Notes: generated from the sequence alone by a model not told the origin. A stretch of DNA of 64,000 nucleotides from Maribacter aquivivus (GCF_900142175.1 NZ_FQZX01000002.1:164987-228986); one strand, 5' to 3'; shown: positions 43,940 through 53,753, counted from the stretch's first letter. Numbers and translations are program-made.

Positions 43940-45403
43940 TTAAAATTTACCGTTTGTATTCTTCCAATCAGATTTTGCAGGAATAGTAGCTATCACATCC
44001 CAGTGCTCAACTATTAATCCGTTTTCTAGTCTGAACAAATCATAATATGCCGTATGGTCTCCTTTTCCAAATTTTCCTTCACTAACACTTAATACAAAGT
44101 TCCCTTGCCCTAAGACCATATGAAGATTATCGTACTCCATTACTAATCCGTTTTCTGCGAAATACTTCATTGCAGCTCCAAAACCTTCTAAACCGTCTGC
44201 AACCGAAGGATTATGTTGTACATATTCTTTAGGATTGATGTAATTAGCCACTTTATCCATTTGATGATCTAACAATACATCTTCAATAAATCCTCTAACT
44301 ACTGCTTTATTAGCTTCAGTCTTGTCTAAATCTGTAAGCGCTGTTGCACCATCAAACTGAGTATGACCACTTGGGTTTGGTTTTTGAACCTCTAAAAGAT
44401 TATCCCAATGCTCAACAATTAATCCGTCTTCAAAACGAAATATGTCAAATGCAGCTTTTGGTCCGAAGAAATCATATTCTGTTTGAGCAAAAACATAATC
44501 ACCATCTTGAAATGCACGAACAACGTTTGCTTTAAATCCTCCTTCTGGAGCATGTTGCATTAACTCTCCAAAACCTTGTAAACCATCTGCAACACCTAAG
44601 TTGTGTTGAATGTATTTGTTTGGATTTATGTAAGAAATTGGAGTTTGATCACCTGTATTAAAGCTGTTTAACAAAGCAACCACTTTATCCTTATTTGATA
44701 ATGTTACGTTTTTCAAAGAAGATAAAGATTGGAATCTCATCATATCTATAGTAGACTGATCCATCATTCCCATAAACTCTTTGGCTACGGGAGCATTCAT
44801 AAAATCATTGATTACAGCATCTGAATTTGCTTTTGTATCCCAATAAACGACTGCTACTTGTTCACCAGAATCATTGGATCCCGTAATGCGTTGTAAAAAG
44901 CCTTTTTGTTTTTCGGTAAACTTTGGACCAACACTTTTATTTACTTTATTGAAAGCTTTTATATCAGTACCCTCTTTTGTGTTGAAAGTCATTACCTCTG
45001 TAAACGTGCTATTGGTTGCCTTAAATTTATCTTTGATGGTGAAACGCGACATTTTCATGGTAGACCCTTCAATCATACTAGCATAACCAGCCACAGATTT
45101 GTCATTCATAAACTTATCCATAGACGCTTTGGCATCTGCGAGTGATTTCCAATATACCAATACAATGTACTTACCTTGTTCGTCCACACCACTTTGACGT
45201 CTAATATAACCAGGTTGTTTACTTGTAAAAGTTGCTTCTATTTCAGCATCAAGGGTATTGAATTCTAATTCACTTGCCGTGGTTTTTAGATTAAAACTAG
45301 TTACTTCTAAAACTGTTTCTATTTTTTTGTCTTCTGTGTTACAACTAGCTATTGCCATTGTAAAAAGACTTAATGCTATTAATTTAGATTTCATAATGTT
45401 CAT
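43940..45403 (-). CDS. Lipoprotein with two ABM-like and two SnoaL-like domains
   Basis: The protein has 487 residues (the start may be the second ATG, three codons on). A lipobox (IASC) is near residue 20. Two ferredoxin-like antibiotic-biosynthesis-monooxygenase (ABM) domains (about 30-125 and 125-220; VYWKSLADAKASMDKFM and VYWDTKANSDAVINDFM) are followed by two SnoaL/NTF2-like domains (about 225-345 and 355-480). Each SnoaL domain has PNKYIQHN or PKEYVQHN and FEDGLIVEHWD or LENGLIVEHWD. Both halves look like internal duplications. Extracytoplasmic, function unknown. Confidence 0.82.
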   Translation of the reverse strand: MNIMKSKLIALSLFTMAIASCNTEDKKIETVLEVTSFNLKTTASELEFNTLDAEIEATFTSKQPGYIRRQSGVDEQGKYIVLVYWKSLADAKASMDKFMNDKSVAGYASMIEGSTMKMSRFTIKDKFKATNSTFTEVMTFNTKEGTDIKAFNKVNKSVGPKFTEKQKGFLQRITGSNDSGEQVAVVYWDTKANSDAVINDFMNAPVAKEFMGMMDQSTIDMMRFQSLSSLKNVTLSNKDKVVALLNSFNTGDQTPISYINPNKYIQHNLGVADGLQGFGELMQHAPEGGFKANVVRAFQDGDYVFAQTEYDFFGPKAAFDIFRFEDGLIVEHWDNLLEVQKPNPSGHTQFDGATALTDLDKTEANKAVVRGFIEDVLLDHQMDKVANYINPKEYVQHNPSVADGLEGFGAAMKYFAENGLVMEYDNLHMVLGQGNFVLSVSEGKFGKGDHTAYYDLFRLENGLIVEHWDVIATIPAKSDWKNTNGKF

Positions 45404-45415
45404 TTGTTCTTAATT

Positions 45416-45440
45416 AGTGTTATTTAACACTACAAAACTA
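45416..45440 (-). promoter_or_regulatory. -7 element and overlapping palindrome upstream of the ABM/SnoaL gene
   Basis: TAGTTTTG on the minus strand (45433-45440) fits the -7 consensus. AGTGTTA (45416-45422) and TAACACT (45425-45431) are perfect 7-bp arms around the expected transcription start, so a repressor or regulator could bind there. The AraC gene just upstream is a natural candidate. No TTG is found at the -33 distance. Confidence 0.5.
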
Positions 45441-45500
45441 ATGGTACATTAATCTGTATTGATTATCAATATGATGCTAAGAATGGTAAATGTGAGATTT

Positions 45501-46364
45501 CTAGAATTGCTTGTTTCTGAACTCTTTAGGAGATAAATTCATGTTCTTTTTAAAGAACTTGGTAAAATTAGTGAGTTCGTCAAAACCGGCATCAAAAGCA
45601 ATTTCTTTAAAGCTTTTATGTGTACTGACAATAGCTCTCTTAATTTCTAATACTACATAATTATCAATAAAGGTTTTGGCAGTATTCAACGTGAATTCTT
45701 TCACTACCTCATTAAGGTGCTTTGTTGTAATTGAAAGCATTTCTGCATAATCTTTTACATTTCTAGTTTTTATATAATGCTCTTCTACTAAATTTTTAAA
45801 CCTAATGAATACGGGATAGTGTTTTGAGTTGTTCCGTTCTGTATTGGTGCGAGAATTACGCTCTAATCGTAATAAATACAAATCTATTAAAGCTGCGACA
45901 ATATTTATTTGAGCAAAGGTATTAGTGTTTCTGAGCTCTAAACTTAGTTCCTTTAAAAAGTTTTCGTTAAGAGATTCGTTATTAGAAATAGGAGAGGTAA
46001 TATGGTAATTATATAGATGGGAAATAATAGCTATGGAAGATTTTGAAAAATGATTTAAGACGAAATCTTCTGTAAAAATTAATAAGAAACCTTCATAATC
46101 TGCATTTTTCTGAAACGCATGTATTTGCCCTTTTGCAATTTTAAGAACTGAACCATTCTTTAAGGTATATTCTTTTAAATCTATGGTATGTTTTCCAATT
46201 CCTTTAGTAACGATTAATAATGCGAAAAAATGAATTCTATGAGATAGGGTAGGGTCATGGTCTGCCATCTCAGGAATTCTTGCGAATAGCTCTGTTAATA
46301 CTAAGCACTCAAAATCTTTTGTGTTATCCGGACCTTGAAACGATATGTTGGGAATTTCTTTCAA
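45501..46364 (-). CDS. AraC-family transcriptional regulator
   Basis: The protein has 287 residues: an N-terminal cupin-like sensor (about 20-130) and a C-terminal double helix-turn-helix (about 185-285) ending FTKFFKKNMNLSPKEFRNKQF, with IKRAIVSTHKSFKEIAFDAGFDELTNF before it. It lies 18 bp downstream of the DUF2911 gene, so the two are co-transcribed. Likely targets are its own unit and the adjacent ABM/SnoaL gene. Confidence 0.9.
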   Translation of the reverse strand: MKEIPNISFQGPDNTKDFECLVLTELFARIPEMADHDPTLSHRIHFFALLIVTKGIGKHTIDLKEYTLKNGSVLKIAKGQIHAFQKNADYEGFLLIFTEDFVLNHFSKSSIAIISHLYNYHITSPISNNESLNENFLKELSLELRNTNTFAQINIVAALIDLYLLRLERNSRTNTERNNSKHYPVFIRFKNLVEEHYIKTRNVKDYAEMLSITTKHLNEVVKEFTLNTAKTFIDNYVVLEIKRAIVSTHKSFKEIAFDAGFDELTNFTKFFKKNMNLSPKEFRNKQF

Positions 46365-46382
46365 ATTAAATTTTGTAAACCT

Positions 46383-46955
46383 TCAATAACTAATAGGCAA
46401 TTCTACTCTATCCATATCCCAAGCTATATACATAACACCAACTCCTTCTTGTAAATCATCAAATTGAATAGAAAATTCTTCAACTGGCTGCTGGTTTTTT
46501 AATACATGAGCATCAACTCTTAAAACATCATTGTTTTTATCGTAACTATAATGACCCCAATGATCTAAAGCAGTATTAAATATTATGGTCCAGTGCTCTT
46601 CAGTAGGTATGGCATACATAGAATACGTGCCTTTTTTGAGAAGTTTACCATCTATTTTTACGTCCTTATACACCTTAATTTCTGTAGCCTCATTTGCACC
46701 TAGACGCCATATTTCATTGTATTTGACCATACCACCAAAAACTTGTCGCCCGTTTTTCTGTGGTCTACTGTAATCAATTTTTAAAACAGGAAATTCAGGA
46801 AGGTTTCTTTCAGGAGCAAATTTTATGTCATGGGCAAAATGATCAGGTAAATACACTCTGTCTAGCGGACTTTTATCTAAACCTCTAAATTCTTGTGCAA
46901 AACCAAAGGTGGTTAACAAACTAAAAACTGCAAATACTTTAATAAATTTCCTCAT
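46383..46955 (-). CDS. DUF2911 family secreted protein
   Basis: The protein has 190 residues with a Sec signal peptide (residues 1-20). The DUF2911 pattern is clear: DYSRPQKNGRQVFGG, NEIWRLGANEATEI, KGTYSMYAIPTEEHWTIIFN and WGHYSYD. It is a small beta-rich extracytoplasmic protein of unknown role, common in Bacteroidetes. It is first in the unit with the AraC gene. Confidence 0.88.
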   Translation of the reverse strand: MRKFIKVFAVFSLLTTFGFAQEFRGLDKSPLDRVYLPDHFAHDIKFAPERNLPEFPVLKIDYSRPQKNGRQVFGGMVKYNEIWRLGANEATEIKVYKDVKIDGKLLKKGTYSMYAIPTEEHWTIIFNTALDHWGHYSYDKNNDVLRVDAHVLKNQQPVEEFSIQFDDLQEGVGVMYIAWDMDRVELPISY

Positions 46956-47035
46956 ACTACTATTCTTTATGAATCAATACATTCGGAAAGTTAAGGATTA
47001 TCAGCCTATTTTAAGATTAAGCCTAGCATATCTAT

Positions 47036-48025
47036 TTACTTCACCTCATTTATTAACTCGGTATTATCCTTAAAAGCCTTTATATTCTCTAAGGTTGTTA
47101 TCGTAATTTGATCCATTGCCTCTTTAGTAAAATAAGCTTGGTGAGAAGTAATCAATACATTCGGGAAACTCAACAATCTCAATATTTGCTCATCTTGAAT
47201 GATGTGCTCAGATAAATCTTCAAAGAATAGATTTTCTTCTTGTTCATACACATCAATACCTAAGTAACCTATTTTCTTCGTTATTAGACCTTCAATTGCA
47301 TCTGCAGTATTAATTAACGCTCCACGGCTTGTATTAATAATCATAACGCCTTCTTTCATAACGGCTATAGAAGTTTTATTGACTATATGTTTGGTGTGTT
47401 TGTTTAGCGGACAATGAAGAGATAAGATGTCTGACTGTTTAAATACTTCTTCTAATGAACCATATGTTACTCCCAATTCTAATAACTCTTGATTCTCGGC
47501 AATGTCATAAGCGATTATGTTGCAGCCGAAACCTTTAATTATTTTGCAAAATGTAGCACCTATTTGCCCTGTTCCTATAACACCAACTGTTTTTTTATGC
47601 AGATTAAATCCGATTAGATTCTTTAATGAAAAATTACCTTCTCTAACTCTGTTGTAAGCTTTGTGTGTTTTTCTATTTAAGGTTAGTATCAGTGCTAATG
47701 CATGTTCTGCCACTGCCTCTGGTGAATATGCCGGTACTCTAGCTACTTTTATGCCTTTACTTTTAGCTGCCTCTAAATCTACATTATTATAACCTGCGCA
47801 GCGTAATGCTATTAATTTTACTCCGTTAGCCGCTATTACCTCAATCGTTGCCTTGTTGACAACATCATTTACAAAAACACAAACTACATCACTACCTGCA
47901 GTAAGTTTAGCAGTGTCTGAATTTAATGCAGTTTCATAGAAAGAGAAATTATTTTGGTGAGCATCATTGTACTTTTCAAAGTATTCTTGGTCATAAGACT
48001 TCGTACTAAAAACAGCTATTTTCAT
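47036..48025 (-). CDS. D-lactate dehydrogenase-type 2-hydroxyacid dehydrogenase
   Basis: The protein has 329 residues, close to E. coli LdhA. The NAD site is GVIGTGQIGATF, the catalytic Arg is in NTSRGALINT, Glu is in YEQEENLFFED and His is in TSHQAYFT. The EENLFFED stretch is typical of LdhA. It interconverts pyruvate and D-lactate with NADH. It is a single gene. Confidence 0.9.
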   Translation of the reverse strand: MKIAVFSTKSYDQEYFEKYNDAHQNNFSFYETALNSDTAKLTAGSDVVCVFVNDVVNKATIEVIAANGVKLIALRCAGYNNVDLEAAKSKGIKVARVPAYSPEAVAEHALALILTLNRKTHKAYNRVREGNFSLKNLIGFNLHKKTVGVIGTGQIGATFCKIIKGFGCNIIAYDIAENQELLELGVTYGSLEEVFKQSDILSLHCPLNKHTKHIVNKTSIAVMKEGVMIINTSRGALINTADAIEGLITKKIGYLGIDVYEQEENLFFEDLSEHIIQDEQILRLLSFPNVLITSHQAYFTKEAMDQITITTLENIKAFKDNTELINEVK

Positions 48026-48106
48026 AAAAATTTTATTGGTAAGTTATTACGCAATAAAAATACTTAATGGAACTTAAAATTTTATGACAATTATCAGGTT
48101 TGTAAT

Positions 48107-48835
48107 TTAAGTTTGTGGGTCTTTTCTAAACAACTCTATCAAATCAAAAACCAACACACAGAAAACTACCCAAATGAATCCGGCAATGAATCCGCCTGCA
48201 ATATCTGATGGAAAATGTACTCCTAAATATATTCTACTTATACCTATGCTTAAAATGACGGTTATCAAAACAATAATCAATACATATTTTATCATCTTTT
48301 GAATATTGAACTTGGTGACTAGAAAAATTAAAAATCCATAAAATGCCATTGCACTCATTGCATGTCCGCTTGGGTAACTCAAGGTTTCTACAGAAACCAA
48401 ATGTTCAATGCCTGGTCTTGCACGATCAATAAATCTTTTAAGCATCATGTTAGAAATGGTTGCCAATGCCAAAATTAAGGTTGCCTGCACTATATATTTC
48501 CAACGTTTAAAAACAATAAGGGACACTAAAAGAAAAACAGTAAGCACAATTAAATAGCCATATGTATCGCCAACATTGGTCATAAATTTAAAATAAGAAG
48601 TTAATTGGGGCGAACGATAAGAAATTATATAATCAGTAATAGCTGTATCATAAGTAGCTAGTGTTTCGGTTTTTAATGTCTCAGTCAATTCTACAAATAA
48701 ATTAATACCACCTACAACCAAGATCAAAGCTATTAGTACGGTAATTACATAAGGCAGTGTTGTATTGTACTGATTAAGTTTATTCGCTAAAAATTCACGT
48801 AGCGATTTTATAAATGTAAAAAGGGACTGTTTCAT
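48107..48835 (-). CDS. PAP2-family membrane phosphatase
   Basis: The protein has 242 residues and about six membrane helices. All three PAP2 motifs are present: KRFIDRARPG, YPSGHAM and SRIYLGVHFPSD. It removes phosphate from lipid phosphates such as undecaprenyl pyrophosphate, phosphatidate or lipid A. The N-terminal ~40 residues are cytoplasmic and basic. The gene is divergent from menB. Confidence 0.92.
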   Translation of the reverse strand: MKQSLFTFIKSLREFLANKLNQYNTTLPYVITVLIALILVVGGINLFVELTETLKTETLATYDTAITDYIISYRSPQLTSYFKFMTNVGDTYGYLIVLTVFLLVSLIVFKRWKYIVQATLILALATISNMMLKRFIDRARPGIEHLVSVETLSYPSGHAMSAMAFYGFLIFLVTKFNIQKMIKYVLIIVLITVILSIGISRIYLGVHFPSDIAGGFIAGFIWVVFCVLVFDLIELFRKDPQT

Positions 48836-48962
48836 GAAACGCTCTGTTTAATTAGGCGTAAACTTAGCCGATATCGGTCAATTTCAATGTTTCAAATAAA
48901 TTGATAACTGACTCGATTGAGTTAACCTAACCTTTTTTAATAATTACATGTAGTAATCTAAT

Positions 48963-48994
48963 TTGGACGAGTATAGTGCGAACCCTTATCTTTA
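48963..48994 (+). promoter_or_regulatory. Bacteroidetes-type promoter of menB
   Basis: TTG (48963-48965), a 21-bp spacer and TATCTTTA (48987-48994) fit -33/-7 spacing with one mismatch in the -7 box. It lies inside a possible upstream extension of the menB frame and argues for the start at 49020. Confidence 0.6.
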
Positions 48995-49019
48995 TACGAT
49001 AATAGAATTGTTAGAAATT

Positions 49020-49862
49020 ATGAAATCACCCAATTGGAAAACTGCCATAGAATTTGATGATATTACCTATAAAAAATGTGACGGTGTAGCCCGTATAGCT
49101 TTTAACCGACCTAATGTGCGAAATGCATTTAGACCACATACGACAAGTGAACTTATTAAAGCTTTTTATGATGCTCAAGAAGATACTTCTATAGGAGTGG
49201 TTTTGCTTTCTGCGGAAGGACCATCTACTAAAGACGGAATTTGGTCTTTTTGTTCTGGAGGTGATCAAAAGGCTAGGGGAGAGAAAGGGTATGTTGGTCA
49301 AGATGGTCAGCATCGTTTGAATATATTAGAAGTTCAGCGGATGATTCGCTTTATGCCAAAAGTGGTTATTTGCGTTGTACCGGGATGGGCCGTTGGTGGC
49401 GGACATAGTTTGCACGTAGTTTGCGATATGACCTTAGCTAGTAAAGAACATGCTATTTTTAAACAAACCGATGCTGATGTAACCAGCTTTGATGGTGGGT
49501 ATGGATCTGCTTATTTAGCAAAAATGGTGGGACAGAAAAAAGCTCGTGAGATATTCTTTTTAGGTAGAAACTACTCTGCACAAGATGCTTTAGATATGGG
49601 TATGGTAAATGCCGTGGTACCTCATGATGAGTTAGAAGACACTGCTTTTCAATGGGCACAAGAGGTTTTAGAAAAATCGCCTATATCAATAAAAATGCTA
49701 AAGTTCTCTATGAACCTTACCGATGACGGAATGGTGGGACAACAAGTATTTGCAGGTGAAGCAACAAGATTAGCCTACATGACCGAAGAAGCTAAAGAAG
49801 GTAGAAACGCATTTCTAGAAAAGCGTAAACCAAACTTCGGTAAAGATAATTGGCTACCGTAG
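49020..49862 (+). CDS. menB: 1,4-dihydroxy-2-naphthoyl-CoA synthase
   Basis: The protein has 280 residues from the ATG at 49020. The frame is open 19 codons upstream to a TTG, but that part holds the promoter. The crotonase fold shows RIAFNRPNVRNAF, FCSGGDQKARG, PGWAVGGGHSLHVVCDMTLAS, DADVTSFDGGYG and a C-terminal RKPNFGKDNWLP typical of MenB. It closes the naphthoate ring in menaquinone synthesis. The other men genes are not in the window. Confidence 0.96.
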   Translation: MKSPNWKTAIEFDDITYKKCDGVARIAFNRPNVRNAFRPHTTSELIKAFYDAQEDTSIGVVLLSAEGPSTKDGIWSFCSGGDQKARGEKGYVGQDGQHRLNILEVQRMIRFMPKVVICVVPGWAVGGGHSLHVVCDMTLASKEHAIFKQTDADVTSFDGGYGSAYLAKMVGQKKAREIFFLGRNYSAQDALDMGMVNAVVPHDELEDTAFQWAQEVLEKSPISIKMLKFSMNLTDDGMVGQQVFAGEATRLAYMTEEAKEGRNAFLEKRKPNFGKDNWLP

Positions 49863-49873
49863 GTTCGTTGTTC

Positions 49874-49980
49874 GTTGATGGTTGTCCGTTGATGGTTGTC
49901 CGTTGATGGTTGTCCGTTGATGGTTGTCCGTTGATGGTTGTCCGTTGATGGTTGTCCGTTGATGGTTGTCCGTTGATGGT
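49874..49980. repeat. Tandem repeat, 14-bp unit, 7.6 copies
   Basis: The unit GTTGATGGTTGTCC is repeated seven times without change plus a 9-bp partial copy. It starts 11 bp after the menB stop. Identical units without spacers point to recent slippage. It is not a CRISPR array. Confidence 0.95.
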
Positions 49981-49986
49981 GACCTT

Positions 49987-50026
49987 AAAAAAGTTCATTT
50001 TTTCTTTAGAAAAAATGAACTTTTTT
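49987..50026. terminator. Perfect 18-bp hairpin, bidirectional terminator
   Basis: Bases 49987-50004 pair perfectly with 50009-50026 around a TTTA loop; the outer parts are A6 and T6. It separates the two tandem repeats and can end the menB transcript. Confidence 0.88.
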
Positions 50027-50033
50027 AGTCTTT

Positions 50034-50102
<69 letters not shown>

Positions 50103-50113
50103 ACCCTAAACTA

Positions 50114-50147
50114 AAAAGAGTCCGATCAGTGAAGATCAGACTCTTTT
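50114..50147. terminator. Second bidirectional hairpin
   Basis: AAAAGAGTC and GATC (50114-50127) pair with GATC and GACTCTTTT (50134-50147) with one mismatch, around a 6-nt loop. Flanking A and T runs allow termination in either direction. The 170 bases from here to 50316 hold nothing else I can support. Confidence 0.75.
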
Positions 50148-50316
50148 ACGAGAACACTATATGAAAATGAAAAAATTTTAATTCGTTTTTAATAACACTG
50201 TAAATGTATATATCATTTAGAGTTCTTTGAAACTATTGTTGCCATACAAGAGATTTTTGTTGTGAACTGCTCAAAAAACGTGGTATTGCATTTAAAAGGT
50301 TAAAGTTTTGCCCTTT

Positions 50317-51651
50317 TTATCGAATAGAAGCTATTATTTCTTTTAATAGTGTGTTGAATTGTTCGTCGGTCTGTTCTTTTAATCCAGTTCTGACAACAAC
50401 AAGATCTTTTGATGGTATAATAAAGATGCGTTGTCCTTGAAATCCGTTTACGGAATATAGGTCTGTGGGAATGTCTTCATATTTACCTTCGGCATTTAAC
50501 CAAAAATGGGCGCCGTAGGTTCCGTTAGAATTGATTGTAGGTTTGGCTACATAATCTGACCATGATTCTGAAAAGATGCGTTTACCGTTCCAATCTCCCT
50601 TATTCAAGTATAGCAATCCAAATTTAGCCCAATCTCTGGTAGTTGCCCATCCGTAAGAAGACAAAATAAAGTTGCCAGATAAATCGGTCTCTAAGAGCAT
50701 AGAGTTCATTCCTATTTTATCGATCAATTCTCTATAGGGGAAATCTAAATACTCTTGATGTGTAGCAAACTGCTCTCTTAGAATACCAGAAAGTAAGTTT
50801 GTGGTGCCAGAAGAATAGTTCCACACTTCTGTTGGTTCGGCTACTACTTTTTTATATCGTTGTGCCAAAGTCATATCAGAATCTAAGAAAAGCATCTTTG
50901 TAACATCAGATATTTTAAAATAGTTCTCATCCCATTCCAATCCGCTTTGCATACGTAATAGGTGATTTAGGGTAATATCGGGCTTGTGGTTCTTCATGCT
51001 CATTTCCTTAGCAAATGGCTTAAATTCCATGTCGATTTCATCTTGGTACTCCAAAATACCATAAATCGTACCCAAGATACTTTTGGTCATTGACCACCCA
51101 AGAATTTTTGTATCCTTCGAAAATCCGCGTATATAACGTTCACCAATAATTTGATTTTTATGAACCACTAAAAGAGATCTTGTTTTTTGTTCTGGATCCT
51201 GAAAAGCATTTTCAAATGCTACTTCTAATTTATCATAAGCTACATTTTCTAATACCGTATCAATAACACCGTTGTTTCCATATGGGAAAGGCAGTGAATC
51301 TTGCACTTGAAATCTATTGGGGACAATGTCGAAATTGTGTTTAGAAAACTCTTTGTTTGTAAGTACAGCACCAAGTCCTTCTTTATAAACTGCTGTTCTT
51401 GGCATTAGTCCGTAAACGTTAGCTGTAGCAGATGTACCTTCTTGCGATACTTCACAATCTGCCAAGTTTATTAATGGCATCTCATTATCGTTCAATGTAA
51501 TATCTACAGGGTCTCTATCAGCGATAAATACTGTAGAAGCCATGTTTTTAGAAGCATAACCAGATATTAGATTTAGTTTGGGGTAGTTGAAATATGCCGC
51601 GGCAATAATACCTACTAAGACAATACCTAAAAGCAGCTTTGTTTTCTTCAT
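50317..51651 (-). CDS. Serine hydrolase, class C beta-lactamase-like
   Basis: The protein has 444 residues with one N-terminal membrane anchor (residues 5-22). The catalytic SxxK motif is SMTK in ILGWSMTKSILG; YSSG in WNYSSGTTN takes the Tyr position. The C-terminal strand near GAHFWLNAEG follows. An N-terminal ~100-residue region before the domain is extra. Such enzymes are esterases or D-aminopeptidases rather than true beta-lactamases. Single gene. Confidence 0.88.
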   Translation of the reverse strand: MKKTKLLLGIVLVGIIAAAYFNYPKLNLISGYASKNMASTVFIADRDPVDITLNDNEMPLINLADCEVSQEGTSATANVYGLMPRTAVYKEGLGAVLTNKEFSKHNFDIVPNRFQVQDSLPFPYGNNGVIDTVLENVAYDKLEVAFENAFQDPEQKTRSLLVVHKNQIIGERYIRGFSKDTKILGWSMTKSILGTIYGILEYQDEIDMEFKPFAKEMSMKNHKPDITLNHLLRMQSGLEWDENYFKISDVTKMLFLDSDMTLAQRYKKVVAEPTEVWNYSSGTTNLLSGILREQFATHQEYLDFPYRELIDKIGMNSMLLETDLSGNFILSSYGWATTRDWAKFGLLYLNKGDWNGKRIFSESWSDYVAKPTINSNGTYGAHFWLNAEGKYEDIPTDLYSVNGFQGQRIFIIPSKDLVVVRTGLKEQTDEQFNTLLKEIIASIR

Positions 51652-51724
51652 TCTTAATATATTCTATATGAAATTATAATGTGTTGGAATTCTACTTTGA
51701 CAAACACTGCCTGTTTTACCCGAA

Positions 51725-52129
51725 TTATTTTATCTTATCCCATGTTTTATCGGAAGTAAGCCTAAAACTACCAACATGGTTAAAATTACATTCTTGAGGT
51801 AAAATCAATGATAAAAATGTGCTTTCATCTTTAGCCTTATATAAATGGTATTCTTTACCAACAATGGGTTCAAAACTAAACTTAGCACTATATACAAGAT
51901 TGTTGTATTCAAAATTATCCATCAGTTTCTTATACGAAGCTTGTAGTGCTTCATATTCTGCCTTAAACTGATTATTAGCACTTACAATATGTGTGTTCTT
52001 CCAAGAAGTTACATCTGGCGGAGTAATTTTTGGTGCTGATACTCCGGTTGCAAAAGGGGATAGTTTTCCGTGATACTCTTGGGTATCTTCATTGAAAACT
52101 ACATTATCTGGTTTTTTATCTTTTTTCAT
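51725..52129 (-). CDS. DUF2452 family protein
   Basis: The protein has 134 residues and is cytoplasmic. It starts KPDNVVFNEDTQEYHGKLSPFATGVSAPKI, and WDKIK closes it, as in DUF2452 proteins. A helical middle contains ANNQFKAEYEALQASYKKLM. Function unknown. It is divergent from the cytochrome/FG-GAP lipoprotein gene. Confidence 0.85.
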   Translation of the reverse strand: MKKDKKPDNVVFNEDTQEYHGKLSPFATGVSAPKITPPDVTSWKNTHIVSANNQFKAEYEALQASYKKLMDNFEYNNLVYSAKFSFEPIVGKEYHLYKAKDESTFLSLILPQECNFNHVGSFRLTSDKTWDKIK

Positions 52130-52236
52130 AGCAGTACAAATTTAAAGAAAAGCCCTCATTTATCACTTGCAAGATTATAGGGGTATAGGTATCTTCCATT
52201 CTTTAATTCCGAATTCAACAAAACAATCTAATTTTA

Positions 52237-53748
52237 ATGGCTTTTAAACCTGCCTTCTACTTCATATTGTTATGCATCATGGTATCGTGTAACACAGAAA
52301 AACGTTCAAAAGAAGTGGTGCTTTATGAAAATTATTGCGCCAGCTGCCATGTGGCTCCCAATATCAATGATTTGCCTAAAGATATATGGAGAGATAATGT
52401 ACTGCCAGATATGGGAGCAAGATTGGGAATTATTACTCCCGAAAATCACCCGTATTATAAGTACTCTTTCGATGAACAAATTGCTATCATTAAAACCGGA
52501 ATTTACCCGAATAGACCCATCATAAATGAGGAAGATTGGGAATTGTTGGTCGATTATATTATTAGTATGGCACCGGATAGCGTTGTAAACAATGCTATTA
52601 ATATTGATAATGCTGAGCTATCTCAATTTAACACCAAACCTGTTGCATTAGACAGTGTTAAGGGCAACTTATATACTTTCTTAAGTATAGACACACAACA
52701 TCATCAAATACTTACTGGTAATAGGAGAGGAGTATTAAGTGCTTATGACCTTAAAACAAATACCAATAGCGATATCGGCAATTTTGATTTAGCGATTACG
52801 GATGCTCGAATTATTGGTGACAGTATTTTTGTGACAAATATGGGTATTATGGACCCAAATGAAATACCTAGAGGAAAAACTGTTCTTAAAAACGGTAGTG
52901 CAACCGCTGTTCTACAAGATTCATTGCATAGACCTGTACACACCTTATATATTGATTTAAATAAAAATGGAAACGAAGAAATTATTATTAGTGAATTCGG
53001 TAACCTAAAGGGTAAACTGACTTTACTTGAAAAAGATTCTTATGGCTTCTATAAAAATAAAACCTTATTAAATGTACCCGGAACGATACGGGTAATTGCA
53101 AAGGATATGGATCGCGATGGAAAACAAGATTTAGTGGTAATGGCAGCACAAGGCGATGAAGCTATGTATATATTATACCAAAAAGATAATTTGAATTTTG
53201 AGGTTGAAAAAGTAATTCGATTTAGCCCCGTTTATGGTTCTAGTTGGTTTGAACTGGTTGACTATAATGGAGATGGGTACGATGATATAATTACAGTTAA
53301 CGGTGATAATGCAGATAAATCTATATTTCATAAACCTTACCACGGTATGCGTATTCATTTAAATGATGGTAACAATAAATTTACAGAAACATTTTTCTTC
53401 CCTTTAAATGGTGCTACCAGAGTTATTGCCAATGATTTTGATCAAGACGGGGATGTAGACTTTGCATTGTTATCAACTTTTCCAGATTATGAGAAGCACC
53501 CAGATTATAATTTTGTGTATTTAAAAAATGAAGACAGTACAAACTATTCTTTTAGTTCAGAGCATTTTGCAGATATAAATTTGGGGCGATGGTTTTTGAT
53601 GGATGTTGACGATATAGACAATGATGGTGACGATGATTTGGTATTAAGTGCGCTGAATTACTCTTTTACTCCTGTACCAGAATATTTTGAAAAAGTCTGG
53701 AAGGAAAGTTATACCGACCTTTTAATTTTAGAAAATAAACTACATTAG
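52237..53748 (+). CDS. Lipoprotein with cytochrome c motif and FG-GAP repeats
   Basis: The protein has 503 residues with a lipobox (IMVSC, Cys18). A CASCH haem-c motif with a later Met (LPDMG) sits in residues about 28-110. From about 190 to 480, FG-GAP/VCBS repeats carry calcium-loop motifs DMDRDGKQDLVV, DYNGDGYDDIIT, DFDQDGDVDFAL and DIDNDGDDDLVL. The haem suggests electron transfer at the outer membrane and the repeats suggest a surface propeller. It is first in a unit with the 3D-domain, amidase and carboxypeptidase genes (gaps 5, -4 and 25 bp). Confidence 0.88.
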   Translation: MAFKPAFYFILLCIMVSCNTEKRSKEVVLYENYCASCHVAPNINDLPKDIWRDNVLPDMGARLGIITPENHPYYKYSFDEQIAIIKTGIYPNRPIINEEDWELLVDYIISMAPDSVVNNAINIDNAELSQFNTKPVALDSVKGNLYTFLSIDTQHHQILTGNRRGVLSAYDLKTNTNSDIGNFDLAITDARIIGDSIFVTNMGIMDPNEIPRGKTVLKNGSATAVLQDSLHRPVHTLYIDLNKNGNEEIIISEFGNLKGKLTLLEKDSYGFYKNKTLLNVPGTIRVIAKDMDRDGKQDLVVMAAQGDEAMYILYQKDNLNFEVEKVIRFSPVYGSSWFELVDYNGDGYDDIITVNGDNADKSIFHKPYHGMRIHLNDGNNKFTETFFFPLNGATRVIANDFDQDGDVDFALLSTFPDYEKHPDYNFVYLKNEDSTNYSFSSEHFADINLGRWFLMDVDDIDNDGDDDLVLSALNYSFTPVPEYFEKVWKESYTDLLILENKLH

Positions 53749-53753
53749 TAGGT

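Noticed and set aside
48963..49019. Upstream TTG start for menB
   Set aside because: The extension covers a -33/-7 promoter and is not typical of MenB N-termini; the ATG at 49020 is preferred.
50317..51651. True class C beta-lactamase (resistance gene)
   Set aside because: The SxxK is present, but the Tyr motif is YSSG instead of YxN and the N-terminal region is unlike AmpC; an esterase or peptidase is more likely.
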